NCBI GenBank assembly: GCA_051657165.1
Contig: JBOFKD010000243.1
Location: 3,566 to 67,565, forward strand
Direction: 5' to 3'
DNA from: UBA7332 sp051657165
GTDB taxonomy: Bacteria > Bacteroidota > Bacteroidia > Bacteroidales > UBA7332
DNA: 64,000 nucleotides
Positions 7,997 to 18,072 of this stretch are shown in pieces. The translations under genes were made by a program, and so were the position numbers. A model generated the notes under the pieces. That model saw only the letters and a list, made by a program, of their open reading frames with translations. It made no database searches and was not told where the DNA came from. Positions within the stretch are counted from its first letter, which is position 1. Each line of letters opens with the position of its first letter.

Positions 7997-9490
7997 TTAA
8001 AATTTATCTGAAAGAAAATTCGGGAAAATGTTAGATCCGAATATCGCATCAAATTGTTCCTGCGTGAAGAACAAAAAATCGTATTCGTATTTATTTCCGT
8101 CCATATCTGTTTGTTTAGAGATCAGATTTGGCATTCCTGAACGATCTACATCAGCAGCAGTAAGTCCTGTATTGATCAGAGAAAGCATACGCATATTCTC
8201 TTTATTCAACTGAGGGAATGAGTTAAGACTGTTATTGTCAAGAATCAGACAATCCAGATTCGTCATTGACTCAATGTCCGCTTTATTGATCGATGTAATT
8301 TTATTTCCTCTGATATGAATTGTTCTGTATTTCGGAGAAATCAATTCGTCAGGGAATGAAGTAAAACCACAATTGTCAGCAAAGATACCTCTCATATAAG
8401 ACGACTGATTTCCGTAGCTAACAGCTTTCAGCGTAGCCGGCAAAGATGACAGATTTTTGTTACCCGAAATATCCAGTGTCGAAATACGGAACAACTTATC
8501 AAAAACGTCAGGCAGTGCAGTGATCTGTGTGCCAGCAATACGCAACCATGTTAACTGATCCAGATTCGCAATACTTGCAGGAATTTCAGAAATATTCTCA
8601 TCAATAATATCCAGAGATCTCATATCAGGCTGAGCAGAAATGATATCCGGGAAAGAAGTGAATGCATTATTCTGCAGGAATACAGATTTAAGATCCATCT
8701 TTTTCATTGATTCCGGAAGCGAAGAAAGATTCGTGTTACGAATCATAATTCCACCAATTTTTGACACCCCGAAATTCTCAGGCAGTTCTTCCAGATTGTT
8801 ATCACAAATAATCAGATTTTCCAGAGAAGGGAGATTGACAATTGCCGATGAAAGCTTCTTCATAGGTTTGAATGCACTATCAAGTGTCAAAGCAACCAGA
8901 TACATCGGATTATCATACTCGTCTGTCTCGAACTCAAGACCTTCCCATTTTAACCATTCCGTCTTTCCGTTCCATGTAGCAGGCCACAAAGAGCTGTCAG
9001 GACCGAAAGCTTCCGTACATATAGCATACAGCGTGTTGCGAAGGTTATTCGGTGCCAGAATGTTTTTCACATTCACTGGCATCACAAAGTCTGATGACTG
9101 ACCCGCTTCCACAACGAATGTGTTATTCTTATCAGGCTCAGTCGTTGCGATCAATGTTGCTGTATTATCAAATGCCAGATAACGTACAAGACGGTAAGCA
9201 CCTTCGTTAAGAAAAACAGCTTTAGAGCTTAATGAGTCAGAAGAACCGGTCATCTGCAAACTTGGCAACTCAATTCTTTCACCATCTTTTTCAAGCGTGA
9301 TCTTTACAGAAGCAATATCTTCAAGATCCTTAATGTCATAAGTTGTGATCTTTAAAAACTTAAAGTTCACAGCACCCTGACCTGCTCCCATTCCGGCTTC
9401 TGCAATCTCATCACTGCATGAAGTAGTAAGGAATGTCATGCTGCAAAGAAGCAGCATGAACATATATAATTTGTTTAATCCTTTGATCAT
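7997..9490 (-). CDS. Leucine-rich-repeat lipoprotein (DUF4458-like N-terminus), short form
   Basis: About 497 residues from the chosen start. That start gives a lipoprotein signal (MIKGLNKLYMFMLLLCSMTF, then LTTSC); an upstream ATG at 9523 would add 11 residues and overlap the previous gene, so it is less likely. After the lipid cysteine, about 120 residues form a beta-rich domain that resembles the N-terminal domain of the 847-residue neighbour (DUF4458-type). From about residue 200 there are roughly ten LRRs of the LxxLxLxxNxLxxLP type. Such proteins are usually surface-exposed and bind proteins or glycoconjugates; the ligand is unknown. Encoded in the SusC/SusD locus and probably translated from the same mRNA. 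Confidence 0.75.
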   Translation of the reverse strand: MIKGLNKLYMFMLLLCSMTFLTTSCSDEIAEAGMGAGQGAVNFKFLKITTYDIKDLEDIASVKITLEKDGERIELPSLQMTGSSDSLSSKAVFLNEGAYRLVRYLAFDNTATLIATTEPDKNNTFVVEAGQSSDFVMPVNVKNILAPNNLRNTLYAICTEAFGPDSSLWPATWNGKTEWLKWEGLEFETDEYDNPMYLVALTLDSAFKPMKKLSSAIVNLPSLENLIICDNNLEELPENFGVSKIGGIMIRNTNLSSLPESMKKMDLKSVFLQNNAFTSFPDIISAQPDMRSLDIIDENISEIPASIANLDQLTWLRIAGTQITALPDVFDKLFRISTLDISGNKNLSSLPATLKAVSYGNQSSYMRGIFADNCGFTSFPDELISPKYRTIHIRGNKITSINKADIESMTNLDCLILDNNSLNSFPQLNKENMRMLSLINTGLTAADVDRSGMPNLISKQTDMDGNKYEYDFLFFTQEQFDAIFGSNIFPNFLSDKF

Positions 9491-9515
9491 TTTAATGAAT
9501 TTGGGAAATTTGTGA

Positions 9516-11039
9516 TTAATCATTTAGCGGACAATCCGGAACACGATTTGGTACATTAGTGAATCCCGGACGATCACCGTTTGAATCTTTTATACCTTCC
9601 TGATTAAAGATAAATGTAAACGGATTCCAACATCCCAGGTAAGGGTGTTTCAATATCCATTCAGGGATAGTTCCTGACAAGAAGTTATAATTCAGCGTCA
9701 ATCGTTTCAGGTTAGGCATTGAGCCTACCGGCACATCAGGAATTGATCCTACAAAATAGTTGGTAGCAAGCTCCAGATATTCCAGATTATCTAACGTAAA
9801 TAATTCGGCCGGTAGTTCTCCTGTCAAACCTGGGATTTCACCATATGATAAATCGTTCACATCCTGTCTGCGGCAACCCGATAATGAGAAAGCTTTCAGA
9901 TTAGGAAGATTGCGAAGAATATCCATCGGAATCTCCGGTAAATGATTCGAGCTTAGATTTATCTCTTCCAGAGATTTCATATTAGCCATCTCTTTCGGTA
10001 ATTTAGAAATACCGTAAGCGAACAGGTTCAGGAATTTCAGGTTCTCTAGTTCGCAAACCTCAGGTGTAAGTTCAATGCTTTTCAAGTAACTGTTTGTGTT
10101 ACTGCGCACTGACAGGAACTCAAGTTTAGAAAGGAATTTCACCTGGTAAGGTAGTGATTCTTCTGTATCAATGATAAACAAGTTAAGTCCTGTCACACGG
10201 AATTCTGTCTGCCCTGCATCACCATTCTCAACAGGGAATTCAGCCAGTCTTACCACATCCCAGTTCAGCATATTCTTTCCTGAAAGAGACGGATCATACG
10301 TACGCAGCGTACGACAGATAGCTAATACAGCCAGCGAGTCACCTTCACGCGAAGGAATGATCTTCGGAGCTGCCTCCTGACGGATATTCAATTCACCCGG
10401 AACGGCTTCTTTGTCTTTATCCAAAGCCGGAACTAATTTGATGTTTGCGATACGCTCATCAAAATTGGTATTAATTCCATACTTCACACGAAGAGTACGC
10501 GGACGGGGAACAGAAGATACATAAGCATCTTTTTTCGTAATATCCACCCAGCTAACATCTCCCGGCATATCAATATTGAATTCCACGTTAGCAGTCACAA
10601 CAACATCGATAAATGCTTTATCCGAACGTTCGTAATCAGGCACTACGTATTCCGGTTCTTCCACACGAATCACCTTTTCGAATCCAAATTGCTTCACGTT
10701 AATCTGACGTGCCTGAGATCCTGAATGAAAAGTCAGAATACCATCACGTTCCTTGTATAAGTAGCTCGTATCTACCCGTAGTTCAACTTCAGTAGAACCT
10801 AATCCGTTACCCGGAGACACAAGACACCACTCCACATTAGACTCTACAGTCCATGCTTCAGATGCACTAATCTTAATTCCGGCATGCCCGCCATCAGCAC
10901 CAAACTGAACTGCTGACTCCGAAATTGAAAATTCTTCTTTCACGCCTACCTCTTCCTTGCACGAATATGCAGCGAACAAAAGAGATGAAATAGCCGCAGA
11001 AAAAGCTATATTTCGAAATAATGTATTTACAAATTTCAT
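9516..11039 (-). CDS. BACON plus leucine-rich-repeat lipoprotein
   Basis: About 507 residues. The start at 11039 gives MKFVNTLFRNIAFSAAISSL and a lipobox FAAYSC; 16 extra residues are possible from 11087 but spoil the signal. Residues about 30-125 are a BACON domain (VQFGADGGHAGIKISASEAW, then VEWCLVSPG), followed by a second BACON-like domain. LRRs fill the C-terminal half. The last repeats have the form LTGELPAELF, FVGSIPDVP and LSGTIPEW, the LxGxIP pattern of plant-type LRRs, whereas the neighbouring proteins use the plainer LP type. Probable surface binding protein of the SusCD locus; ligand unknown. Confidence 0.75.
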   Translation of the reverse strand: MKFVNTLFRNIAFSAAISSLLFAAYSCKEEVGVKEEFSISESAVQFGADGGHAGIKISASEAWTVESNVEWCLVSPGNGLGSTEVELRVDTSYLYKERDGILTFHSGSQARQINVKQFGFEKVIRVEEPEYVVPDYERSDKAFIDVVVTANVEFNIDMPGDVSWVDITKKDAYVSSVPRPRTLRVKYGINTNFDERIANIKLVPALDKDKEAVPGELNIRQEAAPKIIPSREGDSLAVLAICRTLRTYDPSLSGKNMLNWDVVRLAEFPVENGDAGQTEFRVTGLNLFIIDTEESLPYQVKFLSKLEFLSVRSNTNSYLKSIELTPEVCELENLKFLNLFAYGISKLPKEMANMKSLEEINLSSNHLPEIPMDILRNLPNLKAFSLSGCRRQDVNDLSYGEIPGLTGELPAELFTLDNLEYLELATNYFVGSIPDVPVGSMPNLKRLTLNYNFLSGTIPEWILKHPYLGCWNPFTFIFNQEGIKDSNGDRPGFTNVPNRVPDCPLND

Positions 11040-11093
11040 TGATTCATATTTTTTGAGAGAGTTAGTCTTCCGGCGGAAGACTAACATCTTTAT

Positions 11094-13637
11094 TTAGTTT
11101 TGAAAATTCACGTCCTGATCTTCGTCAAACAATAGTTTGAATGTTCCTTCCAGCATTTCGCGGAAGATATCGTAAGGAACCGTAATACTGATATTAGTAT
11201 TCCCCTGAATAGCCAGATAATTCAGCATCACAGGGAAATTTGAGACTTTACGGATATCATTATTACTTATATCCAGCACACGAAGCGTAGGTTGCTGATC
11301 AACACCTTCAGGCCATTCTCTCAAAGATTTCTTGCCTGTCTGACGGTCATACTGATCAGAGATTCTTAGTTCAGCCAACTGACAGTAAAGTACGGCATAA
11401 GGGAAACGCGCGAAGCTGTTGAAACTCAAATCCAGACCTGTAAGATAAGGTAATGTCTTCAAATCAAATTCAGCCGGAATATACTTCAGGTTGTTTCCTT
11501 TCATCTCCAGAGCAGACAAAGACTTGAAGTCTTCAATAGACGCAGGAGAAATCGAGTCTATCTGATTGTTTGTCATTCTCAGGAAGTTCACCGTAGAAGT
11601 TGTTTTTGAAAATTCTTCCGGGAATTTCGTCAATTTATTCGCATTCAGATTCAGAATCTCAATGTTTACTCCTTTGAAATTATCAGAGAATGAAGAGATC
11701 TGATTTCCTTCCAGACTCACTTCCTCCACCTGAAATTTCGATTTAGAAGAAAACAGATTCGGGAATGTCGTTATCTGATTATTATCAGCCAGTAATTTCT
11801 CTAAATCATCTGTTACAAACCAGTTATCAGGAATATGTTTGATTTTATTATCATTCAATAAACACTGAACCAAAGAAACATCAGGACCTAACATTGGAAG
11901 AGTTTCAATCTTATTTGCAGAAAAATCAAGTAAACCAAGATTTACCATTTTTGAAAGATTCTCAGGCAACGTAGTCAATGAGTTCTCATTCATGTAAAGA
12001 ATCTGCATCGTTTTATTAGATCCTGATTCACAAAAACGCTCAAAAGAGTCCATGAATTTAGGATAATCAAGACCTTTGATTCTTGAAAAGTTAAACGCTA
12101 CAAGATTTTCCATACGCGTAACACATTCAGGAATCTGAGTCATAGACAGGCTGTACAACTCAAGATCTGTCAGATTCGGTAGCTCACTTAATGATTCCGG
12201 AAGATCTGTTACAAGGTTGTTTGCTACGGTCAAAACACTTAGTTGCTTACATTTAGAGATTTCAGGAGAAATACCCGTAATACGGTTAGAATATCCTGTA
12301 TGATCATGCGCGAAATAAGGACGTGCATATTTCATTGAAGCTGAAGCTCCGGAGGATTTGTATGAAATAGAAGATGCTTTGGCCGGATATCTTAGCTTGA
12401 TCGCTTCTTTCGCAATATCAAGTCTGTTTGCAAAGATATCTACACCCTGACGTTGCAGTTCTGACTTATCAACAACCAGCATTCCTTGTTCCGGATCAAT
12501 CTGTGCAGCATCAGAGTGATTACCCAGATACAGATTTTGAAGTTCCGTAAGCTGACCGATCTCATCAGGAAGCATACCTTTTGGATTAAACCCACCGATT
12601 GTCATTGCAGTAACACGACCACGACCATCCAGTGTAACCCCCGGCTGAGCTCCCCACATATCTAACGGACGAGGAGTACCATCTGAATATCTGAATAACC
12701 AGTTTGCACCTTCTTTAAAGCCCATACCATTCCAGTACCAGTTTTCACCATCCATCTTTTTCCAGATGTTGTAAAGAGCAATGTAGTCATTGAAAGCCGG
12801 AGTTAACGGCATATCAATAGAAACGGTGTCTCTGCTATGAATCTGATTTTTGATTTCAATAGAAGATGGCTGGTCAATCACCATAATCAGCTTTTTATTC
12901 TTATCCAGAAGTCTTACCTGATTAACGGTATAATTGTTTTCGCGCAAAGAGATAGTATCCGTATGGAACAGATAATCATTCTTCGCTCTCCATGTTTTGA
13001 AAACATATTCTCTTGTTGGTCCGCTCAATCCGGCTTTCATATCAACCTGAACAGATGCGATCTGATTGTAGTTAAAGTTATCCGGATCATACCCTGCACG
13101 TGACGGCTGAATATTCGAGAAATCCTTTCCGATAATTAAAGATAGTTTTCCTCTAAGCTGAGCAACAATATCCAATGCTACCAACGTTAGTTTTTGTTCC
13201 TCAACTACGAAGTTCATTGGTTCATCCGGCTCGCCTTCCTGAAGTACCGGTGCTTTGTCTCCGGCAGTAGACCCTTCTACGTATTCACCATAGATGCGGT
13301 AAGCAGTCAGGGTGTAGTTACCGGTCAGTAGTTGCATTGACTCTGAGCTCAATCCAAATTCCGCAGCATCATCACTTACTGAAAGTAAATTTAAGGTCTG
13401 AGTAATCTGACGGTTATCAAACAATAAATCAACTTGTACTTTTTTTGCATCCTTCAGGTTCTCCAGTTCATTTCCGGCTGTAATACCTTTAGACTGAGCT
13501 TTGGTAAGTTTCAGCTGGAAATATCCGAAGGCCTGATTAGTTTTGCTCAACTCATTGTCGTCTGTACATGCCGGAATAAGGATCAGGCATGCAAGAAGAC
13601 AGATAAGCAAATTTATATTCTTTACTATTTTTTTCAT
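11094..13637 (-). CDS. Large leucine-rich-repeat lipoprotein (DUF4458-like)
   Basis: An 847-residue lipoprotein with signal MKKIVKNINLLICLLACLIL and lipobox LIPAC. Residues about 30-270 hold two beta-rich DUF4458-type domains (YFQLKL..., then SVQVDMKAGL...). Residues about 290-400 contain a segment of the form YNIWKKMDGENWYWNG, often found before LRRs in bacterial LRR proteins. About 15 LRRs of LxxLPxxLxxLxxLxxLxLxxN type follow from residue 450. It is the longest of three LRR paralogues in tandem. Expected to be anchored in the outer membrane facing out; function in binding is inferred from the family. Confidence 0.78.
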   Translation of the reverse strand: MKKIVKNINLLICLLACLILIPACTDDNELSKTNQAFGYFQLKLTKAQSKGITAGNELENLKDAKKVQVDLLFDNRQITQTLNLLSVSDDAAEFGLSSESMQLLTGNYTLTAYRIYGEYVEGSTAGDKAPVLQEGEPDEPMNFVVEEQKLTLVALDIVAQLRGKLSLIIGKDFSNIQPSRAGYDPDNFNYNQIASVQVDMKAGLSGPTREYVFKTWRAKNDYLFHTDTISLRENNYTVNQVRLLDKNKKLIMVIDQPSSIEIKNQIHSRDTVSIDMPLTPAFNDYIALYNIWKKMDGENWYWNGMGFKEGANWLFRYSDGTPRPLDMWGAQPGVTLDGRGRVTAMTIGGFNPKGMLPDEIGQLTELQNLYLGNHSDAAQIDPEQGMLVVDKSELQRQGVDIFANRLDIAKEAIKLRYPAKASSISYKSSGASASMKYARPYFAHDHTGYSNRITGISPEISKCKQLSVLTVANNLVTDLPESLSELPNLTDLELYSLSMTQIPECVTRMENLVAFNFSRIKGLDYPKFMDSFERFCESGSNKTMQILYMNENSLTTLPENLSKMVNLGLLDFSANKIETLPMLGPDVSLVQCLLNDNKIKHIPDNWFVTDDLEKLLADNNQITTFPNLFSSKSKFQVEEVSLEGNQISSFSDNFKGVNIEILNLNANKLTKFPEEFSKTTSTVNFLRMTNNQIDSISPASIEDFKSLSALEMKGNNLKYIPAEFDLKTLPYLTGLDLSFNSFARFPYAVLYCQLAELRISDQYDRQTGKKSLREWPEGVDQQPTLRVLDISNNDIRKVSNFPVMLNYLAIQGNTNISITVPYDIFREMLEGTFKLLFDEDQDVNFQN

Positions 13638-13708
13638 TGATTCTCTTAAATGAAGGAGAGAAGCCCTCTCCTTCTTTTATAAATACATTATTAAATAATA
13701 ATAATCTC

Positions 13709-15454
13709 TTATTTAGCAGACTGCGACACAGTGAACTCCTGAAGAGTAAATTGATCTTCTCCAACCCATTCTGAAATCGTTGCAGTCTGAGTGCGCGCTT
13801 TACCTGTAGTATTAGGTTTCGCTTCAACAACAATCTTCAAACCTTCGTCCGTCCATTTGAAATCAACCGACAACCATGAGCTATCCTCAACCTCAGAGCC
13901 AATCTGATCAGGCCCTGAAAGCACAGAGAAAGTCTGACTTCCACCATCAACAGTAAATGCTACGTCCTGAGGAATATCTGTTGTAAACGGAGGACGAGGC
14001 AAGCCATTCTGACCAAATAATTTAGCGATATTTTGGTATTCCTGTTTCAATCTGTCACCTTCAAATAAGTCGTCAAAGAGAACGTCTGCCGGAGTTACAA
14101 TCATGTATGCATAACGTGCTGAATATGGATTTGGCTCCATAAATTCGCTTCTGTTATTTACATAAAGAGTCATTTGCGTTGAAAACAATGGAGCTCTTCC
14201 AGATTTCAAACTTTGCTTCATCTCAACGTTTGCCCAATGAGCCGGAATTGGTTTTGCAATACCATACTCACTGCTTACAAAATGAACAGCAAATGGAGCA
14301 TCTGACAAGTCTGTAAAGGAACGACCGGTAAACATCTCAAAATCCTTGCTTGTTGCTCCCGGAATTTCATTCCAGTTTTCATCAAACATTGACGGTCCAA
14401 ATGGAGCATCCGGATCAACTTCTAAGTTATATTCGAAATAATCAGCTCCTGTTCCAGGGAATACAAGTTCAAAGGCTACTGTTGTATTTGTTTGTTCATT
14501 TACGAAAACCACATTACCTTTTAGCGCCTCTATGTCAAGATCTTTCGTTTCAACATGAAACCAGAATGCAACTTTAGTATCCAGATTTGATGCATATTCA
14601 TATGCATTATCCATTCTTGATGGCTGCGCCCATACCGGACACTCTTTGATTTTCCAGCTTGTGTTTGAAAGCATATTAAAGTTCGCAACATAACGTCCGC
14701 CCGATTCAGCTGAGTAAGCAAGCGTAAGTTTAGAAACTTCATTTTTATCTGCATCTACAGCTTTAAGAATAGTCTCTGCACTCACTTCAAGAACAACATC
14801 GTTATCTTCGTTAGAAGCAGCACCTAATTTAATTGAAGCTGACATCACAGTCTGATCAAATTTCTTCGGATCAGCAGAAATAATCAACTGAATATCCGAA
14901 GGTACACCTTCTTGCGGCTCTTTATCTCCCACGGTTGAATACTCAATCCATGCCGGAAGATTTTTAAGTGTCCACTTGATGTTTGATTTCACTGAGATAG
15001 TGTCAACAAACTGGCCACGACCATTTCCTGCGTTTGGTTTAACAACCAGATTTAACTCTGATTTATCAATAATCAACGTTGGTTTTTCAGAAAGCTGAGT
15101 AATCTTAATTTTAACCGGATTCTCGTCTTTCACTGCAATCGTAAGTTCAGCAACACGCTCTTTAATACTCGTATTAGCTTCCCATTCAATAATAACTTTT
15201 GATTCACCTGCTACACCTGCTCTGGTCATTGGATCAATCTTGATCCATGATGTAGTGCTTAGTGCCGCAGTCCAGTCTGCCGAGGCATAGAAAGAAATAG
15301 TCTGATTTCCCTTCTCCAGACTTAGCATAATATCAGATGCATCAATTTTTGACGGATCTTTTGTTACTGCTTCATCTTTACTACAGCTTACTGTAAAAGC
15401 CGTTATTGCAAGCAATACAGCAAAAAATAATTTATTTAGTTTCATTGTTTTCAT
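13709..15454 (-). CDS. Multi-BACON-domain lipoprotein
   Basis: A 581-residue lipoprotein (signal MKTMKLNKLFFAVLLAITAF, lipobox TVSC; an ATG three codons later at 15445 is equally possible). Three BACON-like beta-sandwiches can be seen: residues about 35-120 (SADWTAALSTTSWIKIDP), 125-225 (SNIKWTLKNLPAWIEY) and 480-580 (DSSWLSVDFKW and TISEW). A distinct middle region of about 220 residues is not recognised. BACON domains in Bacteroidota occur in surface carbohydrate- or mucin-binding proteins. Its place after SusC, SusD and the DUF4843-like gene suggests a surface glycan- or glycoprotein-binding accessory. Confidence 0.75.
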   Translation of the reverse strand: MKTMKLNKLFFAVLLAITAFTVSCSKDEAVTKDPSKIDASDIMLSLEKGNQTISFYASADWTAALSTTSWIKIDPMTRAGVAGESKVIIEWEANTSIKERVAELTIAVKDENPVKIKITQLSEKPTLIIDKSELNLVVKPNAGNGRGQFVDTISVKSNIKWTLKNLPAWIEYSTVGDKEPQEGVPSDIQLIISADPKKFDQTVMSASIKLGAASNEDNDVVLEVSAETILKAVDADKNEVSKLTLAYSAESGGRYVANFNMLSNTSWKIKECPVWAQPSRMDNAYEYASNLDTKVAFWFHVETKDLDIEALKGNVVFVNEQTNTTVAFELVFPGTGADYFEYNLEVDPDAPFGPSMFDENWNEIPGATSKDFEMFTGRSFTDLSDAPFAVHFVSSEYGIAKPIPAHWANVEMKQSLKSGRAPLFSTQMTLYVNNRSEFMEPNPYSARYAYMIVTPADVLFDDLFEGDRLKQEYQNIAKLFGQNGLPRPPFTTDIPQDVAFTVDGGSQTFSVLSGPDQIGSEVEDSSWLSVDFKWTDEGLKIVVEAKPNTTGKARTQTATISEWVGEDQFTLQEFTVSQSAK

Positions 15455-15481
15455 TTGTGTATACTTAAAAAGGTTTGAATC

Positions 15482-15526
15482 GAAAGCTCTTTGTTATTTA
15501 TATGGTTTCAATCATAGTGAGCTTTC
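15482..15526. other. Hairpin in the 113-base gap within the SusCD locus
   Basis: GAAAGCTC at 15482-15489 can pair with GAGCTTTC at 15519-15526 across a loop of about 29 bases. No T run follows on the minus strand, so it is more likely an mRNA-stability or processing hairpin between the DUF4843/DUF4984-like gene and the BACON gene than a terminator. Confidence 0.35.
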
Positions 15527-15567
15527 ATCGATAATAATGGGTTAAAAAAGATCAGAGCTATATGCTC

Positions 15568-16470
15568 TTACAAGGTTGGGTTTAAAGCTCTTTCTAACGA
15601 AAAAGGTGTGCCTGTATTATTATTATCGGCATCAACCTCTGACTGAGGAACCCACTGTAGCATATATCTGTGAACACCGAAAGATCCAACCGACGGAACA
15701 AATACATCCAGATACAGGTCAATCATTCTTGCTTCTGTTACATAGTAAGAACGCACTGTTTCTGCACCTTTAAGAAAAACCTGCCCATAAGACAGATCAG
15801 GAAAAGCAACTTGTTCGAAAATAGTTACCTTATTTTCCATTGGATTCACCGCATTCGTATGGAAACGAAGTTTCATATCATAAGCTTTATCGAAAGGAGC
15901 TTTAATGATCAGAGTACTGTCATCCTGTTTTTCAGATTTAACAAAGAAAGTAATATACTTATCGTTAAACGGGAATGCAGCATACATACGCAAGTTACCT
16001 GTAAATTTCTCAATGTTAAAGTCAGGGCATTTGATCAGAGAAATACGGGATTCATTTCCGTAAATATCCCAATTTTGATCTTTAGGAGCTAACAGGCGAA
16101 GAGTAAACTCAAGCTTCTCTCCATAAATAATATTATCGTAATGACCTTTCATTTTAATTTTCCCCGAAAGCTCACCTGCTTTAATCGTCAGGTTACGTGT
16201 CACGAAGTCATAATGATAACCTTCAATTGCATTTGATTTGTTTGCGACAAGCTCAACCGCATAGTTGCGATCCTTTGAAGAAACTTTTGTTGCAGCAACT
16301 TCTACTTCAAAGTAATTGTCTTCCACAGTAGTCACAGGCATATACGCCAGTGAATCGGAAAACATTACATAATCATTACCGCCGTATAGAACCTCATCTT
16401 TTGTACAGTTGGTAAATGCAACAGCAAAAAGCATGATCAGTAAAAGCGGACTGAAGAATATTTTTTTCAT
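15568..16470 (-). CDS. DUF4843/DUF4984-like surface lipoprotein of the SusCD locus
   Basis: A 300-residue lipoprotein with lipobox AFTNC at about residue 21. Residues about 30-125 look like a Calx-beta/DUF4843-type sandwich (YVMFSDSL, then GYHYDFVTRNLTIKAGELSG), and residues 145-300 like the C-terminal DUF4984-type domain. Genes of this kind regularly follow SusC and SusD in loci whose substrate is not a simple plant polysaccharide. It lies 49 bases after susD. Likely a surface-exposed binding component (SusE/F position); domain names are given from memory of the family and are tentative. Confidence 0.6.
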   Translation of the reverse strand: MKKIFFSPLLLIMLFAVAFTNCTKDEVLYGGNDYVMFSDSLAYMPVTTVEDNYFEVEVAATKVSSKDRNYAVELVANKSNAIEGYHYDFVTRNLTIKAGELSGKIKMKGHYDNIIYGEKLEFTLRLLAPKDQNWDIYGNESRISLIKCPDFNIEKFTGNLRMYAAFPFNDKYITFFVKSEKQDDSTLIIKAPFDKAYDMKLRFHTNAVNPMENKVTIFEQVAFPDLSYGQVFLKGAETVRSYYVTEARMIDLYLDVFVPSVGSFGVHRYMLQWVPQSEVDADNNNTGTPFSLERALNPTL

Positions 16471-16519
16471 CTGCTAATTTAAATTTGAATAAACGGCGAT
16501 ACTTCGCCGTTTAATATAT

Positions 16520-18043
16520 TTACTTCTTATTACTTGGATTAGGCTGTACTACACCAGATGTAGCATCAATCTCATGCTGAGGTATAGGCCATGTAAACTC
16601 AACACGATTTGAAGACACCTTCAGTTGATTATTAGTTGGTCCGTCAATGGTGTTGTTTTGCTTCTTACGCTCAAATCCTTTTCCCCATCTCTTAAGGTCA
16701 GCCAAACGGAAACCTTCCATGATAAGCTCTTTGAAACGCTCTTCTCTAACTGCATCAACAATATCTGCATCGCCGTGAGAAGCGGCACCGTAATTCACAA
16801 TACGCTTTTGTCTCAAAGATGTCAGAGCCTGATTTGCCAATCTTGTTTCCCCAAGTTCTGCACAAGCTTCAGCATAGTTCAGATATACTTCTGAAACACG
16901 AAGAACCTTTGGCATATTCACGAAATAACGACCATTCCCGGCATCAATATCAGGGTTACCCGGATATTTATTCAGGATTGTAGCTTCGAAGTTTCCTACA
17001 TAACCTGTTTTAACCTGTGCAAAGTATGCGTAATAACGGGCATCTGCATTGTCAAACTTATTCAGAACCTCTTGTCCCGGAATATAGTCAGGATAGTAGC
17101 TATTGCTGTTGAAGCCAAGGAACAGACGACCTAAAGATCCCCCTCTGTCAGTATTGCTCATCGAAATCTTCCAGATAACCTCTTTCGCTTCATCATAACG
17201 CCACATCACTTCATATTCAGACAATTTTTGTCCTGTAGTCTGGTCGATGTATGCTTTTTTAGTAGCATCAGCTAATGTGTAATAAGATTGTTCCATTACT
17301 TTTTCTGCATACTCTTTTGCTTTCGCATACTCTTTCATATACAGATATACACGTGATTTCAAAGCCCATACAGCACCTTTAGTAAAGAAAACCGCATCCG
17401 ATCCTTCACGAGGAATCAAATCTTCCGCTTTATCCAGGTCATTCAGGATAAATTCGTATGATTCTTTTAAAGACGCACGAGGTACAGCTTTGTCTGCTCC
17501 ACGGTAGGTATCAATCAAAGAAATACCTAACTGTGTATCTGCTTTAGCCGGATCATATGCCTCACAGAACATACGGATAAGGTCTGCATAAACAAGTCCA
17601 CGAGCAAAATGAGCTTCACCCAGACGTTTATTATATGTTTCCCAGTCCAGTTTCGTTTTCAAAGTTTCTTCTACCTGCCCTTTGTAATCCATAAAGAAAT
17701 TACAACGGGATGCAATCTTGTAAAGTCCACCGTAAACGCTTTCTACATAGCTATCATTCGGACGGATATCCCAACGATAAAAATCGCCATAAGCATTTGT
17801 AAAGCCTTTTACAGCATATACATAGTCTGCCTGCAAATCAGGAGCAATCGTCAATGCACCACTATATAGTCCGCTATTTTTGAATCCACTATAGATTCCA
17901 AGCACTACATCATCACAATCTTTCAGCGTCTGCATTGCTTCTCCTTCGGGAATAGCCGTATCCGGGTATCTTGTTAGGAAATCGCTACATGCAGTTGTGA
18001 TAACTGTTAGTGCAATCAGTGAAAATAATTTTATCTTGTTCAT
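16520..18043 (-). CDS. SusD/RagB-family nutrient-binding outer-membrane lipoprotein
   Basis: A 507-residue SusD-like lipoprotein (signal MNKIKLFSLIALTVITTAC, then SDFLTRYPDTAIPEGEA). It has the family's helical TPR-type core, and the typical C-terminal signature is present (LRVSEVYLNYAEACAELGE, VREERFKELIMEGFRLADLK, FTWPIPQHEID). It forms the lid over the SusC barrel and delivers a glycan or peptide ligand. It starts 29 bases after susC, as usual for these pairs. The ligand cannot be predicted from sequence; the neighbouring LRR and BACON proteins point away from a simple starch-type system. Confidence 0.93.
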   Translation of the reverse strand: MNKIKLFSLIALTVITTACSDFLTRYPDTAIPEGEAMQTLKDCDDVVLGIYSGFKNSGLYSGALTIAPDLQADYVYAVKGFTNAYGDFYRWDIRPNDSYVESVYGGLYKIASRCNFFMDYKGQVEETLKTKLDWETYNKRLGEAHFARGLVYADLIRMFCEAYDPAKADTQLGISLIDTYRGADKAVPRASLKESYEFILNDLDKAEDLIPREGSDAVFFTKGAVWALKSRVYLYMKEYAKAKEYAEKVMEQSYYTLADATKKAYIDQTTGQKLSEYEVMWRYDEAKEVIWKISMSNTDRGGSLGRLFLGFNSNSYYPDYIPGQEVLNKFDNADARYYAYFAQVKTGYVGNFEATILNKYPGNPDIDAGNGRYFVNMPKVLRVSEVYLNYAEACAELGETRLANQALTSLRQKRIVNYGAASHGDADIVDAVREERFKELIMEGFRLADLKRWGKGFERKKQNNTIDGPTNNQLKVSSNRVEFTWPIPQHEIDATSGVVQPNPSNKK

Positions 18044-18072
18044 TTATTAATCTGTTTGAATTGATTCCCGAA

